In this document: piece after piece, positions 43,259-52,240 of the stretch
Layout: each line of letters begins with the position of its first letter
Numbering within the stretch: position 1 is the first letter of the stretch
Source of the DNA: Streptomyces sclerotialus
Lineage (GTDB): Bacteria > Actinomycetota > Actinomycetes > Streptomycetales > Streptomycetaceae
Length of the DNA: 64,000 bases
Assembly (NCBI GenBank): GCA_000719105.1
Contig: JODX01000016.1
Location: 62,001-126,000 of the forward strand
Reading direction: 5' to 3'
Position numbers and translations under genes: made by a program
The notes under the pieces: model-generated
Told to the model about the DNA's origin: nothing
What the model saw: the letters and a program-made list of their open reading frames with translations, nothing else
Database searches by the model: none

Positions 43259-44380
43259 TCACATGCGCACCGAGGGTGCCATGGCCAGGCCCCCCTCGTC
43301 GTTCTGCCGGGCGATGTGGAGTGCCCCGTCCGCGCCGATCATCGCGAGCACGACACGGCCGTACACGTCGCTCGCCAGCGCCGGGGACCCCACGCAGCGC
43401 TCGCCGGTGGGTGACCACCACACTCCCGCCTGCTCGTTCTCCGTGCCGCAGGCCGCGAGCATCACCTGGCCCTCGAGGTCCCGATGGGCCAGGACGGTGC
43501 AGTCGTAGCCGTCGAGCGGCGTACGGAGCACGGCGACGGGATCCTCCGCCGGTGCGCCACCGAGCGGGATCACCCAGCCACCGAGGCGGTGGGCGACGAT
43601 CCCTCCGGTGGCCGGATCGGTCCAGTAGTACGTCGCCCTGTCCGGTGCCGTCTCCAGGCCCACGACGGTGCCCCGGCTCACCGCGAGCGGGATGTTGGGC
43701 GTGCTCTCGAAGTCCCCGTCGGGCCGCTCCTGCACCCACCGCATGATGTGGCCCTCGCCGCCGACGATCGTCTCGAGGCGCCCGGAGGCATGGGCGACCA
43801 CGGCCACCGGGTCCTCCACGCAGCTGCCCTTGAGGTCGGTCCAGGGTCCCCACTTGCCGCCCGGCTGCTCCCTGCGCAGCATGACGCCGTTGCCCGCGTT
43901 GCGCACCAGGACGTGCACGATGCCGTCCGGGTTGACCGCCGCGACCGGTATCCCGAGGCGCGCCGCCTTCTCCCGGTCGCCGTGCGGGTTGCCCAGCGAC
44001 CGCCACTCGGTGACCGGGCGGCCCGTCTGGTACTGGATGGCGTGCACGACGTCCACCTTCGGCGGGCCGTCACCCTGCCGGACTTCGCGCCGGCCGAGGA
44101 AGTGAACGTAGGTGTCGGCTCCCTGGGCCACCCACACATGGGTCAGATCCGGTGCGGCATGGAAGACCGGACCGGTCCACTCCGGCCCACCGGGCCGGAC
44201 CTCCGTCCAGCGCAACAGCCCCTCACGCGTACGCGCGTAGGCCGTGAGCCTGCCGTCCTTGCCGCGGACGAGCCAGGAACCGGAGACAGTCGCCTCAGCC
44301 ACGTACCGCTCGACCTGGGCGTTGTCCGCGGCGCCCGCCGCTCTCTGCCGGGCGGCGGCGCGCCCGGATCTGGTCCGCAT
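43259..44380 (-). CDS. Propeller/lectin-like protein, paralogue of the PIG-L C-terminal half
   Basis: A 373-residue protein without a signal peptide or membrane helix. Repeating beta units (DGRLTAYARTREGLLRW, DGIVHVLVRNAGNGVMLRR, GRVVLAMIGADGALHIARQ) align in order with residues 300-655 of the PIG-L protein at 32561-34528; for instance VDVVHAIQ here matches VDVVHTVQ there, and GPWTDLKGSCVED matches RPWEDLGGSFVQD. This supports a recent paralogue of a sugar-binding propeller. No catalytic motif is seen. It stands as a single gene convergent with the LCP gene, close to the operon that carries its paralogue. Confidence 0.7.
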   Translation of the reverse strand: MRTRSGRAAARQRAAGAADNAQVERYVAEATVSGSWLVRGKDGRLTAYARTREGLLRWTEVRPGGPEWTGPVFHAAPDLTHVWVAQGADTYVHFLGRREVRQGDGPPKVDVVHAIQYQTGRPVTEWRSLGNPHGDREKAARLGIPVAAVNPDGIVHVLVRNAGNGVMLRREQPGGKWGPWTDLKGSCVEDPVAVVAHASGRLETIVGGEGHIMRWVQERPDGDFESTPNIPLAVSRGTVVGLETAPDRATYYWTDPATGGIVAHRLGGWVIPLGGAPAEDPVAVLRTPLDGYDCTVLAHRDLEGQVMLAACGTENEQAGVWWSPTGERCVGSPALASDVYGRVVLAMIGADGALHIARQNDEGGLAMAPSVRM

Positions 44381-44520
44381 GACGTGACTTGCCCCTTCTC
44401 ATGACACTCGGCGCGGCTCCCCTACCGCCTTCGGCACACCGCACGAAAGCCGAGCGCGCCCATCATAAAATGAACGTTCGACGGACAGCGTATGACGGCC
44501 TCGTGTGCCACCCTGACCCC

Positions 44521-44892
44521 ATGTCCACCGCACCCCTCATGATCATCGACGCCGCCAACGTCATCGGCTCCGTCCCCGACGGCTGGTGGCGCGACCGGCG
44601 CGGCGCGGCCGAGCGGCTGCGGGACCGGCTGGCCCGGGACGGTGTCCCGGGCGTCGCCGACGGCGCCGAGATCCTCCTCGTCGTCGAGGGAGCGGCCCGC
44701 GGGGTCGGGTCCGTCCCCGGTGTACGGGTCGACGAGGCGCCCGGCAGCGGTGACGACCGGATCGTGGAGCTGGTCGCCGAGGCGGACGGCCGCCCTCGGG
44801 TCGTCGTCACCGCCGACCGCGAACTGCGGTGCAGGGTCGAGCAGTTGGGCGCGGAAGTGCGGGGCCCGCGCTCGGTGCGCGGGGACGGCTGA
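44521..44892 (+). CDS. Small NYN/PIN-like domain protein
   Basis: A 123-residue protein with an ATG start. It begins LMIIDAANVIGS, the acidic start of NYN-type nucleases, continues LLVVEGAARG and GSGDDRIVELVAEADGR, and ends VVVTADRELRCRVEQLGAEV. The Asp residues in DAAN, GDD and TADREL match the acidic cluster of PIN/NYN ribonucleases. Streptomyces homologues are often annotated as NTP pyrophosphohydrolase, which the motifs do not support. RNA cleavage is likely but unproven. It diverges from the propeller gene; no partner antitoxin gene is adjacent. Confidence 0.7.
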   Translation: MSTAPLMIIDAANVIGSVPDGWWRDRRGAAERLRDRLARDGVPGVADGAEILLVVEGAARGVGSVPGVRVDEAPGSGDDRIVELVAEADGRPRVVVTADRELRCRVEQLGAEVRGPRSVRGDG

Positions 44893-44924
44893 GCGTCCCG
44901 TCCCCGCGCATCGCCCTCGTGCGG

Positions 44925-46247
44925 TCAGGACGTGGCGTACAGGCCGTATCCTCCGTGGCCGACGTACACGGCGTCGCCGACCGGCCGCTCCGTCCCGTCC
45001 TTCTCCTGTGAGGGCGTGACCAATGTGGCGCCCACGACCATCGCGGTCGAGCCACCGCCGTCGAGGTTGAGTGCGTCCACCGCACCGAGGTGCAGCATGA
45101 GCTTCGCCAGCTCGTCCAGCGTGGCGCCCGCCCTGCCCTTTGTTCCGGTCACCGTGACGAGCATCGTCCGTCCATAGCCGTCGGCCCCGATGGAGGTGCG
45201 GGGATCGCTCTTGATGTTGGAGCCCGTGTAGGCGTAGGCGGCGTCCCGCACCAGCAGATAGGTGCCGTTCACGATGTCCACGGACGCGTCGAGCACGAGT
45301 TCCTCGTCGAAGTGCTCGTCGCGGACCTCCTCGTCGAGGGTGAGCACGGCGCCGGCGGGGGCGTTGGCCCGCAGCCAGTCGGCGCCCTCACCGATGCCCT
45401 GGAGGATGCGTCCGCCGCTGGGGACGGTGCGCCCGCCCCGTCCCTCGTACACCGCCGTGACGCGGCCCGCGGAGCTCAGGACGACCTCGACTCCCGGATC
45501 GTTGTCCTCGGTGACGTGGGCGGCGCCTCCCGGCCTCGGAGTGAGCGCACCGTACTGGGGGGTGAAGGAGACGATCTCGGAGGCGTCCTTCCACGCATAC
45601 GTGTCTTCGCTGATCTCGAACTTCTCGTCGTCGCTCCCCTTGGCGCAGCCAGGGACCCGGCCCGGATCACGGTTGATGTCGTCCAGCTCCCGCGTGGCAC
45701 CCGTCGCCGACGAAGTGACGGAGAGGGCCGTGCTGAGCTCGGTCACGTACGGCACCCCGTACTGGATGACCGCGGCCGGCGCGCCGGGCCTGCTGCGGAG
45801 GCAGGCCGCCCCCTGCAGCACGCCGTCCTTGGCCGCGATGCCCTTGAAGACGAGCGTGCTCTGGTCCGTGTCGAAGAAACCGGCGTTCGTGCCCGCGTAC
45901 GGCTTGCGGGTCGCGGAAGTCGTGACCGAGTCGAGCTGGCTGGTGGTCTTCTCCGCCGTCGCGGTGTCCACACCGAAGGTGCTCTGCAGGCTGAGTGCTC
46001 CGGCGGCGGGGTCGGCGACGAGGACGTCGACGACACGGGGGTTGGCAGCCGTGGACGGTTCCGTGTAGCGGGTGTAGGTGATGCCGTCGGCGGCCTTCTT
46101 CGTCGTCACGGCCCAGCCGTCGACGAGGCTCTCCGCCTCCGCGGCGTGCGCGGTGCCCGACGGCAGGAGGGAGGCGAGCAGCAGCGCGCCGATCCCGGCG
46201 GCGATGCCCGGGACGCGTCCGCCGGTACGGGAGTGACGATTGGTCAT
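44925..46247 (-). CDS. Secreted phosphodiester glycosidase family protein
   Basis: A 440-residue protein with a signal peptide (IAAGIGALLLASLLPSGTAHA). The NAGPA-type domain is recognised by YAGTNAGFFD, the strand GYGRTMLVTVTG, and the terminal NLDGGGSTAMVV and GHGGYGLYA. NAGPA-fold enzymes remove sugars linked through a phosphodiester, such as GlcNAc-1-P-6-Man. It is exported, and starts 2 bp after the I36 inhibitor gene, so the two are co-transcribed. Its substrate class matches what Stealth enzymes make. Confidence 0.85.
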   Translation of the reverse strand: MTNRHSRTGGRVPGIAAGIGALLLASLLPSGTAHAAEAESLVDGWAVTTKKAADGITYTRYTEPSTAANPRVVDVLVADPAAGALSLQSTFGVDTATAEKTTSQLDSVTTSATRKPYAGTNAGFFDTDQSTLVFKGIAAKDGVLQGAACLRSRPGAPAAVIQYGVPYVTELSTALSVTSSATGATRELDDINRDPGRVPGCAKGSDDEKFEISEDTYAWKDASEIVSFTPQYGALTPRPGGAAHVTEDNDPGVEVVLSSAGRVTAVYEGRGGRTVPSGGRILQGIGEGADWLRANAPAGAVLTLDEEVRDEHFDEELVLDASVDIVNGTYLLVRDAAYAYTGSNIKSDPRTSIGADGYGRTMLVTVTGTKGRAGATLDELAKLMLHLGAVDALNLDGGGSTAMVVGATLVTPSQEKDGTERPVGDAVYVGHGGYGLYATS

Positions 46248-46249
46248 GG

Positions 46250-46951
46250 TCAGCACTCCGAGGTTCCGGTGACGAGCTGGTGCGAGCTGAGGGTGGACAC
46301 GAAGGGCGCGGGCACCGTGGTCGAATCGCCGCGGAGCACGACGTACGCCTTGTAGGTGGTGTCCCCGCTCGTCCAGCTGCTGGTGTGGTCGGCGGCCCGG
46401 TAGAGACAGACGTGCTTGTTCGTGCGGTTCCACACGGAGACCGCCCGGTTGTCCCAGGCGCCGTAGGCCGCGGCGTCGGTCGTGTACGTGGTCATCGGGC
46501 CGCGGCCCCGCTCGGACTGGAAGAGGCACAGCTCCCCGTCCGGGCAGCGCTCGTAACCGGTCCAGCAGTGGCCCTTGGAGCGGCCCGTCTTGTGCGAACT
46601 GACCTTGCCCTGCAGCGCGGTGCCCAGGGACGCCAGGTTCGCCTGTCCCCCGGGTTTGACCGCCTGCGTCACGCCCCCGTACTGGGCGTCCGCGTAGAGA
46701 CAGGCCCAGCGGGTGGTGTTGTTGCGCACCGAGACCGCCTTGTCGTCGGCGGCGGAGTCGTACGTCTCGACGGCCTGGTCCGCCGTGTACGTCCGCAGTT
46801 CGCCTTCGCCGTCGGCCTCGGTGAAGAGGCACAGCCTGTCGTCGGGGCAGTTGCTCCAGCCGTCGGCGCTGGCCGGCACCACCGTGACCAGCGAGCCGAC
46901 GAGCGTCAGCAGGGCGAGCAACAGACCTATTCGTATCGATCTTCGAATCAT
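46250..46951 (-). CDS. Peptidase inhibitor family I36 protein with two inhibitor repeats
   Basis: A 233-residue secreted protein; the signal peptide ends near ASA at about residue 29. It contains two I36-like units: residues 31-125 with NCPDDRLCLFTEADGEGEL, and 130-215 with RCPDGELCLFQSERGRGPM. Each has the CP-x-x-x-LCLF strand, a later single Cys (WACLY; HVCLY) and an aromatic crystallin-like pattern. The known single-unit relative is the Streptomyces metalloproteinase inhibitor SMPI, about 100 residues. It is first in a two-gene unit with the phosphodiester glycosidase. Inhibitory activity is inferred. Confidence 0.82.
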   Translation of the reverse strand: MIRRSIRIGLLLALLTLVGSLVTVVPASADGWSNCPDDRLCLFTEADGEGELRTYTADQAVETYDSAADDKAVSVRNNTTRWACLYADAQYGGVTQAVKPGGQANLASLGTALQGKVSSHKTGRSKGHCWTGYERCPDGELCLFQSERGRGPMTTYTTDAAAYGAWDNRAVSVWNRTNKHVCLYRAADHTSSWTSGDTTYKAYVVLRGDSTTVPAPFVSTLSSHQLVTGTSEC

Positions 46952-46963
46952 GCGGGGAGTATG

Positions 46964-48475
46964 TCAGCGCCGAGGCCCCTTCGCCTCCCCCGCCGCCGTC
47001 TCCTCCTGCCGCCCCAGCAGGCTGTGCCCCCGCCCGTACAGGAAGTACACGACGACGCCCAGCGCCATCCAGATCGCGAAGCGGAGCCAGGTCTCGGCCG
47101 GCAGGTTCAGCATCAGCCACAGCGAGGCGCACACCGACACGATCGGCAGGACCGGCACCCACGGGGTACGGAAGGCCCGGGGCAGGTCGGGGCGGGTCCG
47201 GCGGAGGATGATCACGCTGACCGCGACGATGACGAAGGCGAACAGGGTGCCGATGTTCACCAGCTCCGCCAGTTCACTGAGGCTGGTGAAACCCGCGACG
47301 ATCGCGATGAGCACGCCGAGCAGGACGGTCGGCCGGTACGGCGTCTTGAAGCGGGGGTGGACACGGGAGAAGAAGCGCGGGAGCAGACCGTCGCGGCTCA
47401 TCGCGAAGAAGACACGGGTCTGGCCGAGGAGCAGGATCATGCACACCGTGGTGAGGCCCACCGCGGCGCCGAAGCTGATCAGGCCCGCGAAGAACGGGTG
47501 TCCGGTGGACTTGAACGCGTCGGCGAGCGGGGCGTCGACGGAGAGCTGCGAGTAGTGCTGCATGCCGGTGACGACGATCGACACGGCCACGTACAGCGCG
47601 GTGCAGATGAAGAGGGAGCCGAGGATGCCGCGCGGCATGTCCCGCTGCGGGTTCTTCGTCTCCTCGGCGGCCGTCGCGACGATGTCGAAGCCGATGAAGG
47701 CGAAGAAGACGATCGAGGCGGCGGTGAAGATGCCCATCACGCCGAAGTTGGCGGGCGCCCAGCCGAACAGAAGCTGGATGAGGGGGGCGTGGAGTTCGCC
47801 GCCCGCCTCCTGGGGCTGGGACTGCGGGATGAACGGGTCGTAGTTGGCGCTCTTGACGAAGAAGGCGCCCGCGATGATCACCACGAGGACCACGGCGACC
47901 TTGATGGCGACGACCACCTGGGTGACCCGGGCCGAGAGCTTCATGCCGAGGACGAGGATGCCGGTGAGGACGAGGACCAGGGCGGCGGCGAGGATGTCGA
48001 ACCCGAAGCCGTCGGCGGCGTCCCGGCCGGCGAGCGCGTCCGGCAGCTGCCAGCCCGCGTTCGCCAGCAGCGAGTGGATGTAGCCGGACCAGCCGACGGC
48101 CACCACCGCCGTGCCGAGCGCGAACTCCAGGACGAGGTCCCAGCCGATGATCCAGGCGGGCAGCTCGCCGAGCGAGGCGTACGAGAAGGTGTACGCGGAG
48201 CCGGCCACCGGGAGGGTGGAGGCGAACTCGGCGTAGCAGAGCGCGGCGAGTGCGCAGACGACACCCGCCACGACGAAGGACAGGGCCACGGCGGGGCCCG
48301 CGTTGTTCTTGGCGACGGTGCCGGTCAGGACGAAGATGCCGGTGCCGATGACGACACCGACGCCGAAGACCGTCAGGTCGAGGGCGGACAGGGATTTCTT
48401 GAGCGCGTGTTCCGGCTCCTCGGTGTCCGCGATGGACTGCTCGACCTTCTTGGTCCGGAAGAGGGTGCTGCTCAC
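46964..48475 (-). CDS. Amino acid permease (APC superfamily, cationic amino acid transporter-like)
   Basis: A 503-residue protein with twelve membrane segments. The APC signature GVGVVIGTGIFVLTG is in TM1, and IGFDIVATAAEETKNPQRDM is a CAT-type consensus region. It imports amino acids, probably cationic, with protons. GTG at 48475 is chosen since family members begin SSTLFRTKKVEQSI; an ATG at 48508 would add 11 residues unlike the family. It is 12 bp after the I36 gene in coordinates but transcribed before it; whether they share a transcript is unclear. Confidence 0.9.
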   Translation of the reverse strand: MSSTLFRTKKVEQSIADTEEPEHALKKSLSALDLTVFGVGVVIGTGIFVLTGTVAKNNAGPAVALSFVVAGVVCALAALCYAEFASTLPVAGSAYTFSYASLGELPAWIIGWDLVLEFALGTAVVAVGWSGYIHSLLANAGWQLPDALAGRDAADGFGFDILAAALVLVLTGILVLGMKLSARVTQVVVAIKVAVVLVVIIAGAFFVKSANYDPFIPQSQPQEAGGELHAPLIQLLFGWAPANFGVMGIFTAASIVFFAFIGFDIVATAAEETKNPQRDMPRGILGSLFICTALYVAVSIVVTGMQHYSQLSVDAPLADAFKSTGHPFFAGLISFGAAVGLTTVCMILLLGQTRVFFAMSRDGLLPRFFSRVHPRFKTPYRPTVLLGVLIAIVAGFTSLSELAELVNIGTLFAFVIVAVSVIILRRTRPDLPRAFRTPWVPVLPIVSVCASLWLMLNLPAETWLRFAIWMALGVVVYFLYGRGHSLLGRQEETAAGEAKGPRR

Positions 48476-48555
48476 GGCGTACCTCCCGCGCTGCGTCGTC
48501 CTCGACATGATCGGAGGGGGCGTAGTCCGTATGCCCTGATACGGGAGGTAACACG

Positions 48556-48606
48556 CGGATGGGCCGGTCCGACTACCGTAACGAGTAGTGGGACCGGCCC
48601 ATCCGG
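48556..48606. terminator. Terminator downstream of dxs
   Basis: GGGCCGGTCC at 48561-48570 pairs with GGACCGGCCC at 48591-48600, extended outward by GGAT/ATCC with one bulged C and inward by CTAC/GTAG. It lies 76 bp after the dxs stop on the minus strand and before the permease start. Confidence 0.65.
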
Positions 48607-48675
48607 AGCAGAGGCCGCGCGGAGTCCGGGGCGGAGACCGCGGCAGCGGGCGGGTCGCCGGCCGGCCGTCGCCGG

Positions 48676-50643
48676 TCAGTCGCGCGCGGGCTCCACCGAG
48701 TCGACCGTCTCGGCGGCGGACCGTGCGGCGGGCGCCGTACCGCCCGTACGCAGCCGGGCGTGCGGCAGGCCGTCGAGCTGGGAGACCAGTCCGGTGACCT
48801 GGCGGGCGATGTCCGGGGCCGTCAGGCCGATCTCGGCCATGACCTCGGCGCGGGAGGCGTGGTCCAGGAAGCGCGGCGGGATGCCGAAGTCACGCAGCGG
48901 GACGTCGACGCCCGCGTCACGCAGGGCCTGCGCGATCGCCGAGCCGACACCGCCGGCCCGGCTGTTGTCCTCGACGGTGACGACCACGCGGTGCTTCTCC
49001 GCGAGCGGGGCCATCGCCTCGTCGACCGGCTTGACCCAGCGCGGGTCGACGACGGTGGTGGTGATGCCCTGCTGGTCGAGGAGGTTCGCGATCTCCAGGC
49101 ACATCGGCGCGAGGGCGCCCACGGAGACGAGCAGCACGTCCGGGGTGTCCGTGCCCGGCTCGCGCAGCACGTCCATGCCGCCGACACGGCCCACCGCGGG
49201 TACGGCGGGGCCGACGGCGCCCTTGGAGAAGCGGACCACGGTCGGGGCGTCCTTCACCTGAACGGCCTCGCGCAGCTGGGCGCGGACCTGGTCGGCGTCG
49301 CGCGGGGCGGCCAGCCGCAGGCCGGGGACGACCTGGAGGATGGACATGTCCCACATGCCGTTGTGGGAGGCGCCGTCGGTGCCGGTGATGCCCGCACGGT
49401 CCAGGACGAACGTCACTCCGCACCTGTGCAGGGCCACGTCCATGAGCACCTGGTCGAAGGCGCGGTTCAGGAAGGTGGCGTACACGGCGAAGACGGGGTG
49501 CAGGCCGCCGTGCGCGAGCCCCGCGGCCGAGACCGCGCCGTGCTGCTCGGCGATGCCGACGTCGAAGACCCGCTCCGGGAACCTCTTGGCGAACCGGTCG
49601 AGGCCGACCGGCTGGAGCATGGCGGCCGTGATGGCGACGACGTCCTCGCGCTCCTCGCCGAGCTTGACCATCTCGTCGCCGAAGACGGAGGTCCAGTCGG
49701 CGCCGGAGGTGCTGATCGGCAGGCCCGTGTCCGGGTGGATCTTGCCGACGGCGTGGAAGCGGTCCGCCTCGTCCTGAAGGGCGGGCTGGTAGCCGCGGCC
49801 CTTCTCGGTGAGGCAGTGCACGATGACCGGGCCGCCGAAGCGCTTGGCGCGGGCCAGCGCCGACTCCAGGGCCTCGATGTCGTGGCCGTCGATGGGGCCG
49901 ACGTACTTCAGGCCCAGGTCCTCGAACATGCCCTGCGGGGCGATGAAGTCCTTCAGGCCCTTCTTCGCGCCGTGCAGGGTCTCGTACAGCGGCTTGCCCA
50001 GGACCGGCGTGCGGTCCAGGAGCTCCTTCGTACGGGCCAGGAAGCGCTCGTAGCCGTCGGTGGTGCGCAGGGTGGCGAGGTGGTTGGCGAGGCCGCCGAT
50101 CGTCGGCGCGTAGGAGCGCTCGTTGTCGTTGACCACGATGACCAGGGGGCGGTCCTTGGCCTCGGCGATGTTGTTCAGCGCCTCCCAGGCCATACCGCCG
50201 GTGAGGGCGCCGTCGCCGATGACGGCGACCACGTGGTCGTCGCGTTTCCGCAGCTGGTTCGCCTTGGCCAGGCCGTCGGCCCAGCCGAGGACCGTGGAGG
50301 CGTGGGAGTTCTCGATCACGTCGTGCTCGGACTCGGCCTGCGAGGGGTAGCCGGACAGGCCGCCCTTCATCTTCAGCTTCGAGAAGTCCTGGCGGCCGGT
50401 GAGCAGCTTGTGGACGTAGGACTGGTGGCCCGTGTCAAACAGCACCTTGTCCTTCGGCGACTCGAAGACGCGGTGCAGAGCGATGGTGAGCTCGACCACA
50501 CCGAGGTTCGGGCCGAGGTGGCCGCCGGTCTTGGACACCGCGTCGACCAGGAAGGTCCGGATCTCCTCTGCCAGCTGGTCGAGCTGCTCCAGGCTGAGCC
50601 GGTCCAGATCGCGCGGTCCCGTGATGCGGGTCAGCAGCGGCAC
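48676..50643 (-). CDS. dxs: 1-deoxy-D-xylulose-5-phosphate synthase
   Basis: A 655-residue TPP enzyme with a GTG start. It joins pyruvate and glyceraldehyde-3-phosphate to make DXP, the first step of the MEP isoprenoid pathway. Visible signatures are [32 protein letters not shown]-binding [26 protein letters not shown] with the catalytic Glu, and [18 protein letters not shown]. Length is normal. The C-terminal 30 residues form a variable Ala/Arg-rich tail. It stands alone with its own terminator. Confidence 0.97.
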   Translation of the reverse strand: MPLLTRITGPRDLDRLSLEQLDQLAEEIRTFLVDAVSKTGGHLGPNLGVVELTIALHRVFESPKDKVLFDTGHQSYVHKLLTGRQDFSKLKMKGGLSGYPSQAESEHDVIENSHASTVLGWADGLAKANQLRKRDDHVVAVIGDGALTGGMAWEALNNIAEAKDRPLVIVVNDNERSYAPTIGGLANHLATLRTTDGYERFLARTKELLDRTPVLGKPLYETLHGAKKGLKDFIAPQGMFEDLGLKYVGPIDGHDIEALESALARAKRFGGPVIVHCLTEKGRGYQPALQDEADRFHAVGKIHPDTGLPISTSGADWTSVFGDEMVKLGEEREDVVAITAAMLQPVGLDRFAKRFPERVFDVGIAEQHGAVSAAGLAHGGLHPVFAVYATFLNRAFDQVLMDVALHRCGVTFVLDRAGITGTDGASHNGMWDMSILQVVPGLRLAAPRDADQVRAQLREAVQVKDAPTVVRFSKGAVGPAVPAVGRVGGMDVLREPGTDTPDVLLVSVGALAPMCLEIANLLDQQGITTTVVDPRWVKPVDEAMAPLAEKHRVVVTVEDNSRAGGVGSAIAQALRDAGVDVPLRDFGIPPRFLDHASRAEVMAEIGLTAPDIARQVTGLVSQLDGLPHARLRTGGTAPAARSAAETVDSVEPARD

Positions 50644-50826
50644 CCGTGCCTCCTTGCAGTAAGAGCTGATCGAGCTATGACGGGTCTGTCGAGTCTAATG
50701 TTCCGCCGGGGAGCCCGGTGGCCGGGTTCCCGTCGTACCCGGTACCTCACGTCCCGCACCTCACGCGTACGGCCGTAGGACATCCTGCACCCGCGCTCCC
50801 GTACGGAACGTCTCCGGGGGCATGGA

Positions 50827-50858
50827 AGTGCCCGGCACCGGTGACGGTGCCGGGCACT
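50827..50858. terminator. Terminator of xylFGH
   Basis: AGTGCCCGGCACC at 50827-50839 pairs perfectly with GGTGCCGGGCACT at 50846-50858 around a 6-nt loop, 20 bp beyond the xylH stop. Confidence 0.85.
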
Positions 50859-50878
50859 CTCGCGAAGAACCGTAACCG

Positions 50879-52240
50879 CTACGCGCGGCCCGCCGTCTTC
50901 TGGGTCTTGCGGGTGACGGAGTCGATCACCACCGTGGTGAGCAGGACGCCCGCGGTGATCATGTACTTGACCGGCTCGGCGATGGACTCGAGCTGGAGGC
51001 CGTACTGGATCGAGACGATCACCATGACACCGAGGAGCGCGTTCCAGGTGCGGCCCCGGCCGCCGAAGAGGCTGGTGCCGCCGATGACGGCCGCGGCGAT
51101 CGCGTTCATCAGCAGGTCACCGGTGCCGGCGCTCTGGTTCGCCGAGGCGATCTTGGAGGCCAGGAACAGACCGCCCATCGCCGCGAAGCCGCCGGAGATC
51201 GCGAAGACCGAGATCCGGATCGCGGTGACGTTGATGCCCGCGCGCCGGGAGGCCTCGACGCTGCCGCCGAGCGCGAAGACCTTGCGGCCGTACGCGGTGC
51301 GGCGGAGCAGGAAGTCGGTGCCGACCAGGAACACCAGGAAGATCACCGTGGCCAGCGGCAGGCCCTTGTACTGGTTGTACATGAACGCCGCGGCGAAGGA
51401 GACCACCGCGAGCAGCGCCGTGCGCAGGATCAGGTCGCTCATCGGCCGCGACGGGACGCCCGCGGCCTCGCGCCGGCGGTTGCCCAGGAAGCCGGTGAGG
51501 AAGAAGATCGCGGTCACCACGGCGGCGAGGCCGTAGGCGGCGGCGATGTCCGAGAAGTTGTACGTGGTCAGCTGGCCGATCAGGCCGTCGCTGTCCAGGT
51601 TGATGGTGCCGTTCTCGCCCAGCGTCTGGAGCATGAAGCCCAGCCAGAAGAGCAGACCGGCCAGGGTGACGGCGAAGGCGGGGGCGCCGAGCACCGCGAA
51701 GAAGAAGCCGTGCAGGGCGCCGATGACGGCACCGAACGCGATCGCCGCGAGGATCGCGAGCCACTCGGGCAGGCCCTGGTTGACCGCGAGGACGGCCGCG
51801 AGCGCGCTGGACGCGCCGCTGACCGAGCCGACGGACAGGTCGATCTCGCCGAGCAGCAGCACGAAGACGATGCCGACGGAGATCATGCCCGTGCCGACCA
51901 TCGTGATGGTGATGTTGCTCAGGTTCTCCGCGGAGAGGAACGCCGAGTTCAGGCTCTGGAAGACGACGCAGATGATGATCAGGCCGACGACGACCGGGAT
52001 CGAGCCCAGCTCACCGGCGCGCATCTTGCGCTTGAACTCGCCGACGTAGCCCGCCAGGCCCTGCTCGCGGACGAGGAGGCGGGGGTCGACGGCGGTGACC
52101 GCGGCGGCCGCGGCCTCGGGGTTCTCGACGGCGGGCGCGTCCTGCTTGGCCGCGCTCGTCTTCTCCACCTTCGTCTTCTGCACGTTCGTCTTCTGCGCGT
52201 CGGTCTTCTGCGCGTTCGTCGAGGTCTTGTCGGTGCTCAC
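50879..52240 (-). CDS. xylH: Xylose ABC transporter permease XylH
   Basis: A 453-residue permease of the ribose/xylose (CUT2) type. The N-terminal 50 residues are a hydrophilic repeat tail (AQKTDAQKTNVQKTKVEKT). Around ten to twelve membrane helices follow, with GEIDLSVGSVSG and VIGGTSLFGGRG, the two signatures of BPD_transp_2 permeases. It forms the membrane channel for the sugar delivered by XylF and powered by XylG. The GTG start overlaps the xylG stop by 4 bp. Confidence 0.9.
   Translation of the reverse strand: MSTDKTSTNAQKTDAQKTNVQKTKVEKTSAAKQDAPAVENPEAAAAAVTAVDPRLLVREQGLAGYVGEFKRKMRAGELGSIPVVVGLIIICVVFQSLNSAFLSAENLSNITITMVGTGMISVGIVFVLLLGEIDLSVGSVSGASSALAAVLAVNQGLPEWLAILAAIAFGAVIGALHGFFFAVLGAPAFAVTLAGLLFWLGFMLQTLGENGTINLDSDGLIGQLTTYNFSDIAAAYGLAAVVTAIFFLTGFLGNRRREAAGVPSRPMSDLILRTALLAVVSFAAAFMYNQYKGLPLATVIFLVFLVGTDFLLRRTAYGRKVFALGGSVEASRRAGINVTAIRISVFAISGGFAAMGGLFLASKIASANQSAGTGDLLMNAIAAAVIGGTSLFGGRGRTWNALLGVMVIVSIQYGLQLESIAEPVKYMITAGVLLTTVVIDSVTRKTQKTAGRA
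52158..52217. repeat. Four 15-bp repeats in the 5' end of xylH
   Basis: Four in-frame units related to GTCTTCTGC(A/G)CGTTC (plus strand) encode the pentapeptide-like series xxQKT. Units start at 52158, 52173, 52188 and 52203. Confidence 0.8.

Noticed and set aside
44521..44892. Toxin of a toxin-antitoxin pair (PIN/NYN nuclease)
   Set aside because: No small antitoxin gene lies beside it; neighbours are unrelated and divergent or convergent.
31665..46951. Genomic island delivered by a mobile element
   Set aside because: Despite the accessory gene content I found no integrase, transposase, tRNA or flanking direct repeats, and base composition outside the promoter region is like the rest.
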